A stretch of 64,000 bases of DNA from CAVZBT01 sp963773605. GTDB lineage: Bacteria; Acidobacteriota; UBA6911. The notes beneath the pieces were generated by a model that made no database searches, was not told the origin of the DNA, and worked only from the letters and a program-made list of their open reading frames with translations. The position numbers were made by a program, and so were the translations under genes. Positions 18,009-29,253 of this stretch are shown one piece after another (position 1 is the first letter of the stretch; each line of letters begins with the position of its first letter). The stretch spans positions 1,116,001 to 1,180,000 of the forward strand of contig CAVZBT010000012.1 of NCBI GenBank assembly GCA_963773605.1, in the 5' to 3' direction.

Positions 18009-19867
18009 ATGAAAACTAGAAATCTCGGTGTAACTATCATCTATATTGCTGTATTGCTGGGCGCCGGCCTCATAGGGATAGGCAACCCGGCTTACGCTCA
18101 AAGCCCGTCAATGGTCAAATGGGTCGATCCGCTGCCGGTGCCGCCTGTGGCGGTCGAGACCTTCAAGCCGCTGATCTCGGGGTGGGCTGATTACTACGAG
18201 ATCAACATGACAGCCAGTCAGCACCAGTTCAACTCCAGTCTGGGCCCGGCTACCGTCTGGACATACGGGCAGCCAGGGAAGACGCCCGTCCTTCTTGGCC
18301 CGACGATTGTCGCGCAAACAGGCCGGCCCGTGGTGATCAAATGGATCAACAACCTTCCCACCAACCCCCGTCGAGTTCCCGCTGTCGGACCTCGATCGAC
18401 GAGTACCATCCCTGGAGCGCCGGGATTTGAAGTGCCCACGGGCGCGGCGACCCCGCACCTCCACGGCGGGCACACCGCAGCACGGTTCGATGGAACTCCC
18501 GAACAATGGTGGACGGCTGACGGGATCAGAGGCAAGGACTACGTCACCGACACCTTCACATATGTCAACGACCAGCCGGCTTCGCTGATCTGGTACCACG
18601 ACCATACGATGGGGGCCACGCGGTTCAAGCCCTATCTCGGACTGGCCGCAGCCTACTTGATCTTGGACAATATCGACAACGGCAACACAATCACCGTCAA
18701 CGGCCCCGACAAGGACAAGTACGGGAGGTTGATCCGGCATGTTCAGAACGTTCCGGCCGGTTATGGCAAGTACCACCTGCCGCTGGTGATTCAGGACAAG
18801 CAGTTCAACACCGATGGCACCCTGTTCTATCCCACAATAGCCGACGGAGGCAGCGGTGGTCACCCAATATGGGTTCCTGAGTTCTTTGGTGACACTCCGG
18901 TGATCAACGGCAAGGCGTATCCCTACCTGGATGCCCAGCCGAGGAGATATCGGCTCCGCTTGCTGAACGGCTCGCAGGCCGCGCTTCTACAACGTGCACT
19001 TCAACCAGGAGGGCGGGAGTGACCTCCCCTTCTGGGTCATTGGATCCGAAGGAGGGCTTCTTCCCGCGCCGGCGGAAAAAACCAGCCTTCTGATCGCCCC
19101 TGGCGAGCGCTTCGACGTAATCGTGGACTTCACGGGACTATTGGGAAGCACGGTCATGATGACCAACGACGCCAACGCGCCTTATCCGGATGGCGACCCC
19201 ACCATAGTGACCGAGCTCATGAAGATCAATATCAATACCGCAGTGCCGGCGAACGATCCTGACAATACTGTGCTTCCTGCTGATTTGAAGCTGCCGGCGG
19301 TCCCTCGACTGACCCCAACGCCCAAACTGGCGCCGCGGGATGTCGTGGCCAAAGAGAATTTTGTGGACGACAGTCCGTCCGAGGATGCTGCTCAACGGTT
19401 ACCACTTCATGGACCCAACTACCGACTTCATCAAGGCCGGCACTACCGAAACCTGGCAGTGGATCAACCTGACTGAGGACGCTCACCCGATGCACCCGCA
19501 CCTGGTGACATTCCAGGTCGTAAACCGGCAGCCGTTCAATGTCGTCGCATTCACAAAGGACTGGCTTGCCTATCTGGCCTCTGGACGGACAGCGCCCAAG
19601 CCCGACGTTAACGGAATCGGTTCAGACGGAAATCCATACCTGACCGGGCCCCCGGAAGGGCCCGCCAAGGAGGAGATGGGCTACAAGGATACCGTGAAGG
19701 CCCCTCCAGGCTATGTGACGAGGACAAGGGCCAAGTTCACGCTGGCCTGGACGTCCCTCCTGGACTACAACCTGAAGACCAGGAGCTTTGGCAATTGGGT
19801 CTACCACTGCCACATACTCGAGCACGAGGAAAACGACATGATGCGGCCGTTTGAAGTCGTGCCCTAG
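18009..19867 (+). pseudogene. Multicopper oxidase (CotA/bilirubin-oxidase-like), two frameshifts
   Basis: A secreted laccase-like copper oxidase spread over three frames. After a signal peptide (hydrophobic run ending NPAYAQS) all four copper-ligand motifs occur in order: HLHGGHT, WYHDHTMG, HPMHPHLVTFQV, and YHCHILEHEENDMM with the type 1 site. The first break is at about 18981, where an extra G splits NGSQA from RFYNVHFNQEGG. The second is between about 19371 and 19386, before RMLLNGYHFMDP. Each needs removal of one base; with both removed the protein is about 619 residues with a normal domain order. Because every catalytic motif survives, the breaks may be sequencing errors rather than inactivation. 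Start ATG follows AAGGAGAAG. Likely substrates are phenolics or metal ions. Confidence 0.85.
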
Positions 19868-20084
19868 AGCGAACGTTTCGGAAGTATCTTAGGGGTGGGT
19901 CAAGGCTGACCCACCCCCCATCTTTCAGCCTGCGGATTTAGCCTGCCGAAAACCCCTGTGGCAAAGGAGTCCGCGTCAGCGCCCGACAATACCGCGCGAC
20001 GGCACCTGCCGATCCAGTAAGGCTGCGGAAACCGGTGCCGCGATGTTCCCTGCCATCCGGGGCTGATTTCGGAGCGGAGACGAG

Positions 20085-22538
20085 TCAGTTCTTGCCCAGA
20101 AAGCGGATGCGCCCCGTGAACACTCTCCCCTGCCCGCCGCTGAACTGACCGAAATCCGCCGAGCCGGTATTGTTGTTGACGACCATGGGATTGTGGTGGC
20201 TGGTGATGTTGTTGAACCCGGCCCGCAAGGCCCATTGATGGCGCCAGAATCGGAACCGGCGCTCGAAGTGCACGTTGAGGCTGAAGTAATCGGGGAAGCG
20301 TCGCGTGTTGGGGGCGCCCACGAGCTCCTGCAGATCGTTCACGGCGCTGTAGGGAAACCCGCTGTGCCATTCGGTGAAATAGGCGATCGTGTACTGCTTC
20401 AGCAGCGGCACCGGCAGCAATCCCCAGGTGATCAGCCGGTTTGGGGTGTCCCAATCGAGCGGGCCGCTCGCTTGCCGCCCGAACACCGGATTGTCGACCG
20501 AATAGTCGACCACGGCCGAAGACCGGGCGCTCGCGCGCGCATACGACAGCAGCCAGTTGTAGCGCTTTGCAAAGGCGCGGGAGAGGGTGAACTCCAGGTA
20601 CGAGTAGCGGTCCCGTCTCAGGTTTCCCAGCACAAAGACGTTCGAGGCGGGCGCGGACCCGGGCGGTCGCGGCAGCAGATCGTAAGACCAGCCGTTCTTC
20701 CCGCTTTTGCGCATGTAGTTGGTGCGCAGGTAGAAAGAGCGCGGCAGGCGCTGTTCCCATCCCACGCTCCAGTTCAGGTAAGACGGCGCCTTGAGGAGTC
20801 TCTCATCCGCCGCATAGCGCGACCAGAATGGTCCGCCGAGCACGGTCTGGCCGTCGTCGCCGTAAAACGTGTCCGAGCGCCTTTGGTCGAGCGGGCGCGT
20901 GAGCATCCCGAGGTTGAGGGCGTCGTAGAAAACACCCACCCCGGCGCTGAGCTTGGACTCCGGCATCCGGGCCGGGGCCCACGACACCGCGAGACGCGGT
21001 GAGAGGTGAAGCTCGCGCAACACCTGGTCCCAGTCCAGCCTGACCCCACCCTCGACCACGACCTTGTCCAGCGGGGACCAGCGGTCCTGGCCGAAGGCGC
21101 TGAACTCGGAGCTGTCGCGGGAATACGCGGGAGCGCCATCGAAAGTCACCCGGCGCGCGAGCGTGCTCGACAAACGCCGCACCTCAAACGCATGACGCGA
21201 AGACTCCTGGCCGAAATGGACCCGGTTGGCGTCGATGCCGAACTTGAGCCGGTGTTCCCCTGCCCGGTTCCAGACGGGGGCCGCGAGGTTGGCGAGAGCC
21301 TGCAGCCTCTCGACTTCGCCCTTCATCGCCTGGAAGTAGTTGCCGGACCGTCCCTGCGGTGCGATCGTGTAGGTCGTCTGGCCGAGGGGCCTGTCGCGCG
21401 TGTCCATCCGGTTCACCGCGACACCGGTCTCAAGCACCCATCCGCCCTCGAAGTAGGCCTGGTCTTTCACGCTGAAGAAATAGAACCGCTCCTTGCGGTT
21501 GCGGCTGGTCTCGACCGGGTCGAGCGGCGAGATGCCCCAGTGACGCGAGTTCTGGAAGTTGACGAGCAGGCTCGACGTCAGGATGTTGGTGCCGGTCAGA
21601 TGAACCTGGAACACGGTCATGTTGCTGCCTTGCCAATTGCGGTTCGTGTTGGCGGTCGGCGGCAGTGCGTCCACGATGTTCAGGTCATACTGGAGGTCGA
21701 GGGCGTTGAAAAACCAGGCCCGGCCCCGCACGATGGGCCCGGAGACGGTGGCCCGCGGGGTCCAGTTGCTCAGGGTCAGTCCGTTGTGAAACTCGTACGA
21801 CGGCAGAAAGTTCGTCGCCGAAAACCGGTAGTGATCGTCCCCCCGGGCAGTCTCGAGCGCGAGCACCCCCGCCGATCCCTTGCCGTACTCCGCGGAGTAC
21901 CGGCTCGTTTGGACCGTGACCGAGCGCAGGGCATCGACCGATATCCGGTTCTGCAGCGTGCCGGAGCCCGGGCTGGTCACATTGAATCCGTCTAGGCTGT
22001 AATACGCCTGGTCTTCAGCCCCGCCCCCGAGGTGCACACGCCCGGAATTGTCCTTGTACACGCCCGGAATCAATGGGAGGGAATTGCGGAAGTCGTGGGT
22101 GGAGGAAAACGGCAGATCCTGGATCTCTTCGGCCGTCAGCGTGTCCTGCGCCGCCGTCTCCTTGGGATCCACCCTGGGGGCCGAGTAGACGACACTGACC
22201 GTCTCCTCGAACTCCTGCGTGTGGTTCAACACGATTTCGAGAGGAGCGGGATTGCCGAAGGTCGTCAGCTCGGACACGAATGCATAAAACCCGAGTTTCT
22301 CCACGCGAAGCGAGAATCTGCCCGCCGGAACGCCGCGCACCACGTAGCGCCCGGATTCATCCGTGACGGCGACCACCGGGGTGGCAAGCCCCTCGCCCGC
22401 AACCGTAAGCCGGGCCCCGACGACGGCGACGCCGTTCTCGTCGATCACCTTGCCGCCGAATTCCTGCGCCCCCGCAAGGCAGGGCAACAGCAGGAAAAGG
22501 GGGAGGAGGCGTCCCCGGGCTATGGCGTGAAGCATCAT
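20085..22538 (-). CDS. TonB-dependent outer-membrane receptor with carboxypeptidase-regulatory-like domain
   Basis: An 817-residue outer-membrane protein: signal peptide (LLPLFLLLPCLAGAQEF), a carboxypeptidase-regulatory-like domain at about residues 25-110 (GGKVIDENGVAVVGARLTV, GRYVVRGVPAGRFSLRV), a plug (EEIQDLPFSSTHDFRNSLPL, YSLDGFNVTSPGSG) and a long beta-barrel ending FTGRIRFLGKN. This Oar-like arrangement is common in Acidobacteriota; the ligand is unknown. The ATG lies nine bases after the stop of the hybrid sensor kinase, so both are probably one transcription unit, which is unusual for a receptor and hints at kinase-linked control. No frame break is seen. Confidence 0.88.
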   Translation of the reverse strand: MMLHAIARGRLLPLFLLLPCLAGAQEFGGKVIDENGVAVVGARLTVAGEGLATPVVAVTDESGRYVVRGVPAGRFSLRVEKLGFYAFVSELTTFGNPAPLEIVLNHTQEFEETVSVVYSAPRVDPKETAAQDTLTAEEIQDLPFSSTHDFRNSLPLIPGVYKDNSGRVHLGGGAEDQAYYSLDGFNVTSPGSGTLQNRISVDALRSVTVQTSRYSAEYGKGSAGVLALETARGDDHYRFSATNFLPSYEFHNGLTLSNWTPRATVSGPIVRGRAWFFNALDLQYDLNIVDALPPTANTNRNWQGSNMTVFQVHLTGTNILTSSLLVNFQNSRHWGISPLDPVETSRNRKERFYFFSVKDQAYFEGGWVLETGVAVNRMDTRDRPLGQTTYTIAPQGRSGNYFQAMKGEVERLQALANLAAPVWNRAGEHRLKFGIDANRVHFGQESSRHAFEVRRLSSTLARRVTFDGAPAYSRDSSEFSAFGQDRWSPLDKVVVEGGVRLDWDQVLRELHLSPRLAVSWAPARMPESKLSAGVGVFYDALNLGMLTRPLDQRRSDTFYGDDGQTVLGGPFWSRYAADERLLKAPSYLNWSVGWEQRLPRSFYLRTNYMRKSGKNGWSYDLLPRPPGSAPASNVFVLGNLRRDRYSYLEFTLSRAFAKRYNWLLSYARASARSSAVVDYSVDNPVFGRQASGPLDWDTPNRLITWGLLPVPLLKQYTIAYFTEWHSGFPYSAVNDLQELVGAPNTRRFPDYFSLNVHFERRFRFWRHQWALRAGFNNITSHHNPMVVNNNTGSADFGQFSGGQGRVFTGRIRFLGKN

Positions 22539-22547
22539 GCAATGTTA

Positions 22548-25500
22548 TCACAGGGAGGTGGCGGGTCCCCCGGAGTTCGCGCGCGCCGTGCCGTCTCGTC
22601 CCGTCAGCCTGGCCACCAGGTGGAGGAGCCGTTCCGGGTCAATCGGCTTCGACATGTGCTCGTGGAAGCCGGCGCTCAAGGCGCGGCGCCGATCCTCCTC
22701 GCGCGCAAACGCGGTCAGCGCCAAGGCGGGGATGGACTCGTTCACCGACCGGATCCTGCCCAACAGCGTGTACCCGTCCTCGCCCGGCATCCCAATGTCG
22801 CTGATCAGAATGTCCGGACGAAAAATCTCCAGGGCCTTGAAGGCCCCGGCGGCCGATTCCACGGCGAGCACCCGCGCGCCCGCGTGTTCGAGCGCGACGG
22901 AAACAAGTTCCCGGGCATCTTCCTCGTCGTCCACAACGAGCGCCCGCAGGCCGTCCAGTGGAGCCGGAACCGGCGGGGATTCCTCCGCGCCTCCCTGCCT
23001 CGGGTCCGGGCAGGGCGGGGCCGCCTGACTGCGGGACACCCGCAGGCTGACGACGAACTCGGATCCCTTCCCCTCCCCGGCGCTCGTCGCCTGCACCGTG
23101 CCGTCGTGCAGTTCGACGATGTTGCGGACGATGGCCAACCCGAGACCGAGCCCGCCGTGTTTGCGCGTCAACGAAGATTCCCCCTGGCGAAACCGGTCGA
23201 AAATGTGGGGCAGCAGGGTGGCCGGAATCCCGATGCCGGTGTCAGCGACGCGGATCGACGGCGCCTCCCGCCACCCGGGAGAGGGTGACGCGCACCATCC
23301 CCCCGTGCGCCGTGAATTTGATTGCGTTCGAGAGCAGGTTCCAGACTACCTGCTGCAGGCGCCCCGGGTCGCCCGTCACCGGATCCACATCACCCAGATT
23401 TCGCTCGAGGCGCACGCCCTTGGCCGCCGCTTCCGGAGAGACAGTCTCGACCGCGGCTTCGACCACCGAGCGGAGGCTCACCTCCTGCCGTTCCAGCCGC
23501 AGTTTCCCGGACACGATGCGGGACACGTCCAGGAGATCGCCGATCAGCTGTGCCTGAGCCCGGGCATTCCGCTCGATCGTCTCGATGCCCCGGGCGGCCT
23601 GCTCGGGACCCAGCCGCCCTTTGCGCAGCAGCTGAGCCCAGCCGAGGATCGCGTTCAGCGGGGTGCGCAGCTCATGCGACACGATCGCCAGAAACTCGTC
23701 CTTGGTGCGATTGGCCGCGACCGCCTCCTGTCGAGCCTCCTCGTTGGACCGGTAAAGCCGCGCATTGTCGAGCGCCACCGCCGCCTGAGCGGCGATGCCG
23801 TTCAGGATGCGTTCGTGCCGTTCCGTGAAGGAACTCGGTTCGGAGTGGCCCACCAGCAGCGCCCCGAACACCTCCCCGGCGCGCGAGCGGACCGGAACCG
23901 ACAGGTGGCTGCGGAAAGTCGGGGCGGGCCGCCCCGTGTCGTCTTCGACCACATTGTCCCCGGGCAGCTGAGCGTCCTGTCGCACCCCGCCACCCCCGGC
24001 GACAAGGTCGCCCCACCACTCCGGCAAGCGGCTGCCGGCGAACTCGCCCGAAACTGCGCGCACCGCGGGGGCTCCCCCTGCCGGGGGGGACATCTGGAGA
24101 AACGCCCCGAACCTCGCACCGGTCAGCGCCGTCGCCGCATCGGTGAGCCCCTGCACCAGCCTGTCGATGTCCAACTCCGCCGAAAGGCTGCGGCCGATCC
24201 GGTTCAGGGTTTCGGCTTCCGATCGGGCTTCACGCTCGCGCGTGAGCAGACGGCCGCGCTCCTCCTCGGCCTGCTTCCTGCCGGTAATGTCGTTGATAAA
24301 TCCCACCAGGCCCCGGACGCGCCCGTCGGGCCCCAGGTCGGGGATGTAGGCCCCGTAAATATCGCGAGTCGTCCCGCCCCGGGTGTCCAGCACCGCTTCG
24401 AAATTGGCCGGCGCCCCCTCGAGCGCCGTCCGGACGTGGGGTGCGAGACGCGCGTAGTTGGCGTCGCCCAGCACGGTGCGCATGTGCTTGCCGCATGCCT
24501 GCTCGCGCGAAACCCCGAACCAGTCTTCAAACGCCTGATTCGTCAGCCAGTAGCGCTCCTGTTCGTCGATGTACGAGATGAGCGCCGGAACCGCGTCCGC
24601 TGTCAGGCGGAGCCGTTCCTCGGTGGCGCGCTCGGCCTGCTGCGCACGTCGTCTTTCGCTCAGGTCGACGACAAACCCCACGTTCAGCCCGTCCGATCCA
24701 TCGACCCGCGCGTTTCCCACCAGGACCGGCACCCGGCCGTTGCCCTTGCGGAACAGTTCTTTCTCGTAGGGCGCGTGCATCCCGTCGGCGGCCAACGCCT
24801 CGGCAGCACGCGCGTCACGCTCGCCATATTCGGCGGGCGTCAGCTCGGCCCATCTCAGGGCTCCAGCTTCGAGGTCCCCGGTCGAGAACCGCACCATGAT
24901 CAGGAACGCGTCGTTGGCATCGACGATCCTGCCGGACGCGTCCCAGTACACTATCCCGATCAGGCTCGATTCAAACACCCGCCTGGCCCGCGCCTCGCTT
25001 AGTCTCAGCGCCTGCTCCGACGCCCGCAGTTCCGCGGCCGTGTCCTCCGCCGCCGCCCTCGCCTTGGCCTGCGAGCGTGTCGCGACAAACAGGAGCAAGG
25101 TGATGAGAAGGCCCCAGAACGCCACCAGGCCGACGAAGTTCCGCCCCGACGCGAATTCGAACCGGGCGTTGGACGCAAACAGCACCGTCCACTGCCGCCC
25201 GGCGATGTCCAGGGTCGACGACGACGTGAACGCCGGTGCCCGGTTCCCGGGATGCGGTTGCGCATCCGAGGCGTAGATCCGGTCCTCCGGCAGGTGCCTG
25301 GTGCCGTCGTATACGGAAAAATCCAGCCCCGACATCCCCTGAGGCTCCGAAACGCTGTCGAGCAGATCGTCCGCCCGGAAGGGGCTGTAGACGTAGCCGA
25401 TGATCAGTTCCCGCCTCCCGGCGACCGTCTCCGGGATGCGCCCGCCCCGATAGACCGGGACGTATATCAGGAACCCCGCCTGCTTGTGCTCGTCGATCTC

Positions 25501-26118
25501 CTGGACCAGGCTGACCTTCCCGGAAGCCGCCGGGCTCCCGAGATCCCGCGCGCGCTCCATCGCTTCGCGTCGCACCGGTTCGGAGAACATGTCGTAGCCG
25601 ATCGCCGCCCGGTTCCGCCGGTCCATCTCCTCGAGAAAAACAATCGGGTATTGTTCCGAAAGCGCCTGCGCCGCCCCCACGGACCAGATATCAAACGGCA
25701 GTTCCCCCGCACCGGGGATCTCACGCGTGATTCCGGCCCGGCGCAGGCGTTCGATGAAGGCCTCCTTGTCGTGCGGCACGACCCGCGCCGCAAATCCGAT
25801 CCCCTGACCGCCACGGTACCGCTCCCAGATTTCCATCCTCCTGACGAATGCGTGGAATTCCTCCCGCGTCACCGCGGGATCGGACGCAAATAAGCCTGCC
25901 CCCCCCTGCAATATGGCGATGTAGGTGTCGATGCTGTGTTGGATGGAATCGGCCATGTGCCAAGCCGTGCTTTCGTACCTGGCCTGATCCTTGTCGCGCG
26001 TCGAGCGGTAGACGTATCCCGCGGCGACGGCCGTGACGGCCAGCCCGACGATTGCCACGAACCACGGGACCCATGTGCGCCGGGCTCCGTGACTGATTTT
26101 CCAAAGGCTTGCGGCCAT
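22548..26118 (-). CDS. Hybrid histidine kinase CHASE-PAS-PAS-GAF-HisKA-HATPase-REC, one frameshift
   Basis: A membrane sensor kinase of about 1189 residues once one base is corrected. Order: membrane helix (about 17-38), CHASE sensor (LQGGAGLFASDPAVTREEF, QGIGFAARVV), second helix (about 325-345), two PAS domains, a GAF domain, HisKA with the phospho-accepting His at about residue 815 (SHELRTPLNAILGW), and HATPase with N box WNLLSNAIKFT. The frame breaks at about 23267-23269, where one G too many separates VTLSRVAG from EAPSIRVADTGIGIP. The other frame then gives GGLGLGLAIV and a receiver domain (LVVDDEEDARELV, ISDIGMPGEDGY, LTAFARE, SKPI). The TonB receptor follows nine bases downstream. Confidence 0.88.
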
Positions 26119-26509
26119 TATGTCCGGGAATTTGGAATAGGAAAACGCTTAATCATAGCACACGGACGCGTGGACGCTGGCCCTAATTGGCCCGGGCGCG
26201 CCCCGCGCTCATCATCCTCAGGGTCTGCCCCCTCTATCCCATGCCCGCATTCCTCCTGTGGGACTACATTCGCTCGACATCAACGCCGTCAGGGCGAGGT
26301 ATGTTCATTCCCCAGTTATGTTTCGTTGCTGCAAGTCGCGGCTACCTCCGGTCAACACAACTCTCCCCATGTCAGCTCAACGCGTGCCGCGACAATGTGG
26401 GTGCATCGCAACAAGCGGGGGACCACACCGTCGGTCTCCGCTTGCCGTCAGACGCCCGCCTCTGGCGTGGGGTTCAGGGAAACGATCAAGCCCTTCGCCA
26501 AGCTCGAAG
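26119..26509. other. Intergenic region, no gene seen
   Basis: About 390 bases upstream of the sensor kinase start and beyond the stop of the ADOP permease. I see no credible coding frame or strong hairpin. It should hold the promoter of the kinase/TonB unit and the end of the ADOP transcript. Confidence 0.4.
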
Positions 26510-29248
26510 TCATTCGTTCCGCAGTGCCATCATCGGATCGAGACGCGACGCTCGTCGAGCAGGGACATATGCCGCACACGCAGAAACAACGACGAGCACG
26601 CCGACGGCCGTCCCGTACGCAAGGGGATCGGACGGAGCGGTGCCGTACAACAAACCGCCTACAGCGCGCGCGGCGAGGAACGCGAGTGGCAGCCCGATCG
26701 CTCCTCCAAGGAGTACAAGCAGCAGTGCCTCACGCACGATGAGCCACTGCACAGCGCCGCGGTCGGCGCCCAGCGCTATCCGTATGCCTAGCTCGGCGGT
26801 CCGTCGCTTGACGGCGTACGAAATTGTCCCGTACAAACCGAGGCACGCGAGGCCGAGTGCCGCCCCGCCAAACGCCATCGTCAGCGCGCCGAGGAGTCGC
26901 TCGACGCCAATCGATCTGGCGATTCGGCTGTCGAGCGTTTCGATCGTGCCAACGGCGAGGCGAGGCTCTGATTCGCGCAAGGCCTTCCGCAACGCATTCG
27001 TCACTGCCGTGGGATTGCCCGCCGCGCGCACCTGCACGTGATTCAGATATCGCTCGGTCTGGGTCGCTGGCATATACGCCATGTTGACCGACTCGGCCCT
27101 CACGTCGTTGTAGCGGGCATCCTCCACGACGCCGACGATCTCGAATCCATCTATGTCAAAGTTGCTGCTGGTCCCCCAGCGCTTCCCAATCGGATCCTGG
27201 TTGCGAAAGTACCGTCGCGCCATCGTCTCATTGATGACGCTGACCCGCCGGCTGTTGGCCGAGTCCTCCGGACCAAACCCGCGCCCCTGCTTGATCGTCA
27301 GCCCCACGGTACGGAAGTAGTCGGACGTAACCCAGTCCTTGAGCGTTTTCATCTGCTCGTCGGGCGCGGGTGTGTACCCCTCGACCAAGAAATCGCCCCG
27401 GTTTCGCCCGCTGAACAGCCCGCTCGCAGACATGCCGACAGCGACCACGCCTGGCAGAGGAGCGAGACCTTCGACCACTCGGGTGTACAACGCTGGCAGT
27501 TCGGCCACGCTGTAGCCCGCTGAACGCGGGTCGATCCGTGCCACCAGTACGTGATCTCGGTCGTATCCGACATCCACGTGCACCAAGGCCTGAAGGCTCC
27601 TCATGAAGAGCGCCGCCACGACCAGCAACAGGATAGCGACCGCCATTTGACCCGCGATCAGCAACTTCCCGACGGGAACGCGTCCGCCGTGCCCTGCCGC
27701 TCCGATTACGCTGCGCGTTTGTGCCTTCAAGGTTTCGGCAAGAGGCACGCGGGTGCCGCGCACCGCCGGAAGCAGTCCGAACATCACGGCGGTGGCGATC
27801 GATGTGGCGAACGTCAGGCCGACCACACGCCAATCGGGCCTGACATCAATGCCGGTCACTGGCGCTCCACGTGTCAGAGACGTCAGCAGCGCCGTGCTGC
27901 CCCAATACGCAAGCGCTAATCCAAACACGCCGCCAACGGAGGCAAGAAGCAGGCTCTCGGTTAGAAGCTGTCGGATCAGCCGTCCACGTCCCGCTCCCAT
28001 CGACAGACGAATCGCCATCTCGCGACCGCGAGTCGTGGCGCGCGCCAACAGTAGACTGGCGATGTTGGCGCACGCAATCGCGAGCAGCAACCCGACCGCC
28101 AGCAGCAGCACGATGAGCGGTGTGGTCAACTCGCTCCGCATGGGAGAGAAACCACCTGAGCCTGGAAGCAATGTGACTCGCACCGCCCCAGCGTCTTGCC
28201 CACGGACAGGTGGACTCTCACGGTGCAGTGCGAGAGTCATGGCTTCGGCCGCCGCTGGTGCGCCTCCCGCGGGCACGCGGATCATGACTTGGAGCCACGC
28301 GAACTCGGGTTGGGACGGCCACGGCTTCTGGAGATCGCCACCCGTGCGATCGAAGCTCCCGGCGAAGCGCAGGGTCGCCTGCATCGCTGCGGGTGCCCAG
28401 ACGTCCGGCGTCTGTGTGTCGACCGTCGCGCCAAAAAACTCCGGAGCCGCAACGCCAACGATAGCCATCGATGCGCCGTTGATGATCAGTTCGGTATCCA
28501 GCACGCGTGCTGTACGGCCAAACCGGCGGCTCCAATACCGATCGCTCATCACCGCGACGGGATGTTGGCCGAGGGTTCGATTGTCGTCGGGACCGAGCAG
28601 ACGACCGATCTGCGCACGCTGTCGCAGGGTGCCAAAAAAGTCGCCCGCCACCAGCTGCAATCGGGCGGCCTCGGGCGGACTCGCTCCAACTCCGCCTCCT
28701 CGTGTAGCGATGAGTACGGATTCGGTGCTGCTCTGCGCAGCGACCTCGGCACGGCCGGCAAGCAGCTTGGCGGCGCGCTCCACGACCGGATACGAGAACT
28801 GCAGCTCGACCTCATCCGGCTCCGTCGCCTGCGCGATATAGAGCTCCTGCGGGTCGGCGATCGGCAATGGACGCAGCACGATCGCGTTGATGAGCGAATA
28901 GATCGCGCTGCTGGCGCCGATGCCAAGCGCCAGCGAGAGGACCGCGACGGCCGTGAACCCACGCCCTCGGGCGAGCAGACGGGCTCCAAAACGCAGATCA
29001 TGCAGGAAATGTTCGACGGGCCGCAGCGTGCGCATGTCGCGACAGGCCTCCTTCACCTGATCCAAGCTCCCCATGTGGCGTCGAGCCCGCCACCATGCGT
29101 CAAACGGGGTATCTCCGCGGGACACCGCAAAATCCTGCAGCTGCTCGAGATGAAACCGCAGCTCCTCGTCGAGCTCTCGGTCGACGGTTCGGCGCCGCAG
29201 GAAGGACCGAAGGGCCGTCAACACGCGATGATGCAGGCGTGGGTGCAT
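26510..29248 (-). CDS. ADOP-type duplicated ABC permease (MacB/FtsX-like, no ATPase)
   Basis: A 912-residue membrane protein of the acidobacterial duplicated orphan permease group. After a short cytoplasmic head (MHPRLHHRVL ... RELDEELRFHLEQLQDFAVSRG) come two MacB_PCD plus FtsX repeats, the first at about residues 75-480 (VLSLALGIGASSAIYSLINAIVL; later IACANIASLLLARATTRGREMAIR) and the second at about 530-900 (YVPARRASRLDPMMALRNE at the end). No ATPase gene is adjacent, which is typical of the family. ATG 29248 lies five bases after the PadR stop; the frame is open further upstream but that part overlaps PadR. Function unknown; it may act in envelope stress or export by analogy with MacB. 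Confidence 0.9.
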   Translation of the reverse strand: MHPRLHHRVLTALRSFLRRRTVDRELDEELRFHLEQLQDFAVSRGDTPFDAWWRARRHMGSLDQVKEACRDMRTLRPVEHFLHDLRFGARLLARGRGFTAVAVLSLALGIGASSAIYSLINAIVLRPLPIADPQELYIAQATEPDEVELQFSYPVVERAAKLLAGRAEVAAQSSTESVLIATRGGGVGASPPEAARLQLVAGDFFGTLRQRAQIGRLLGPDDNRTLGQHPVAVMSDRYWSRRFGRTARVLDTELIINGASMAIVGVAAPEFFGATVDTQTPDVWAPAAMQATLRFAGSFDRTGGDLQKPWPSQPEFAWLQVMIRVPAGGAPAAAEAMTLALHRESPPVRGQDAGAVRVTLLPGSGGFSPMRSELTTPLIVLLLAVGLLLAIACANIASLLLARATTRGREMAIRLSMGAGRGRLIRQLLTESLLLASVGGVFGLALAYWGSTALLTSLTRGAPVTGIDVRPDWRVVGLTFATSIATAVMFGLLPAVRGTRVPLAETLKAQTRSVIGAAGHGGRVPVGKLLIAGQMAVAILLLVVAALFMRSLQALVHVDVGYDRDHVLVARIDPRSAGYSVAELPALYTRVVEGLAPLPGVVAVGMSASGLFSGRNRGDFLVEGYTPAPDEQMKTLKDWVTSDYFRTVGLTIKQGRGFGPEDSANSRRVSVINETMARRYFRNQDPIGKRWGTSSNFDIDGFEIVGVVEDARYNDVRAESVNMAYMPATQTERYLNHVQVRAAGNPTAVTNALRKALRESEPRLAVGTIETLDSRIARSIGVERLLGALTMAFGGAALGLACLGLYGTISYAVKRRTAELGIRIALGADRGAVQWLIVREALLLVLLGGAIGLPLAFLAARAVGGLLYGTAPSDPLAYGTAVGVLVVVSACAAYVPARRASRLDPMMALRNE

Positions 29249-29253
29249 ACCGA

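Noticed and set aside
21006..24990. Long plus-strand frames opposite the TonB receptor and sensor kinase
   Set aside because: Shadow frames with His/Arg-rich composition and no recognisable domain.
26119..26509. Possible small gene upstream of the sensor kinase
   Set aside because: No frame had a ribosome site together with plausible protein composition.
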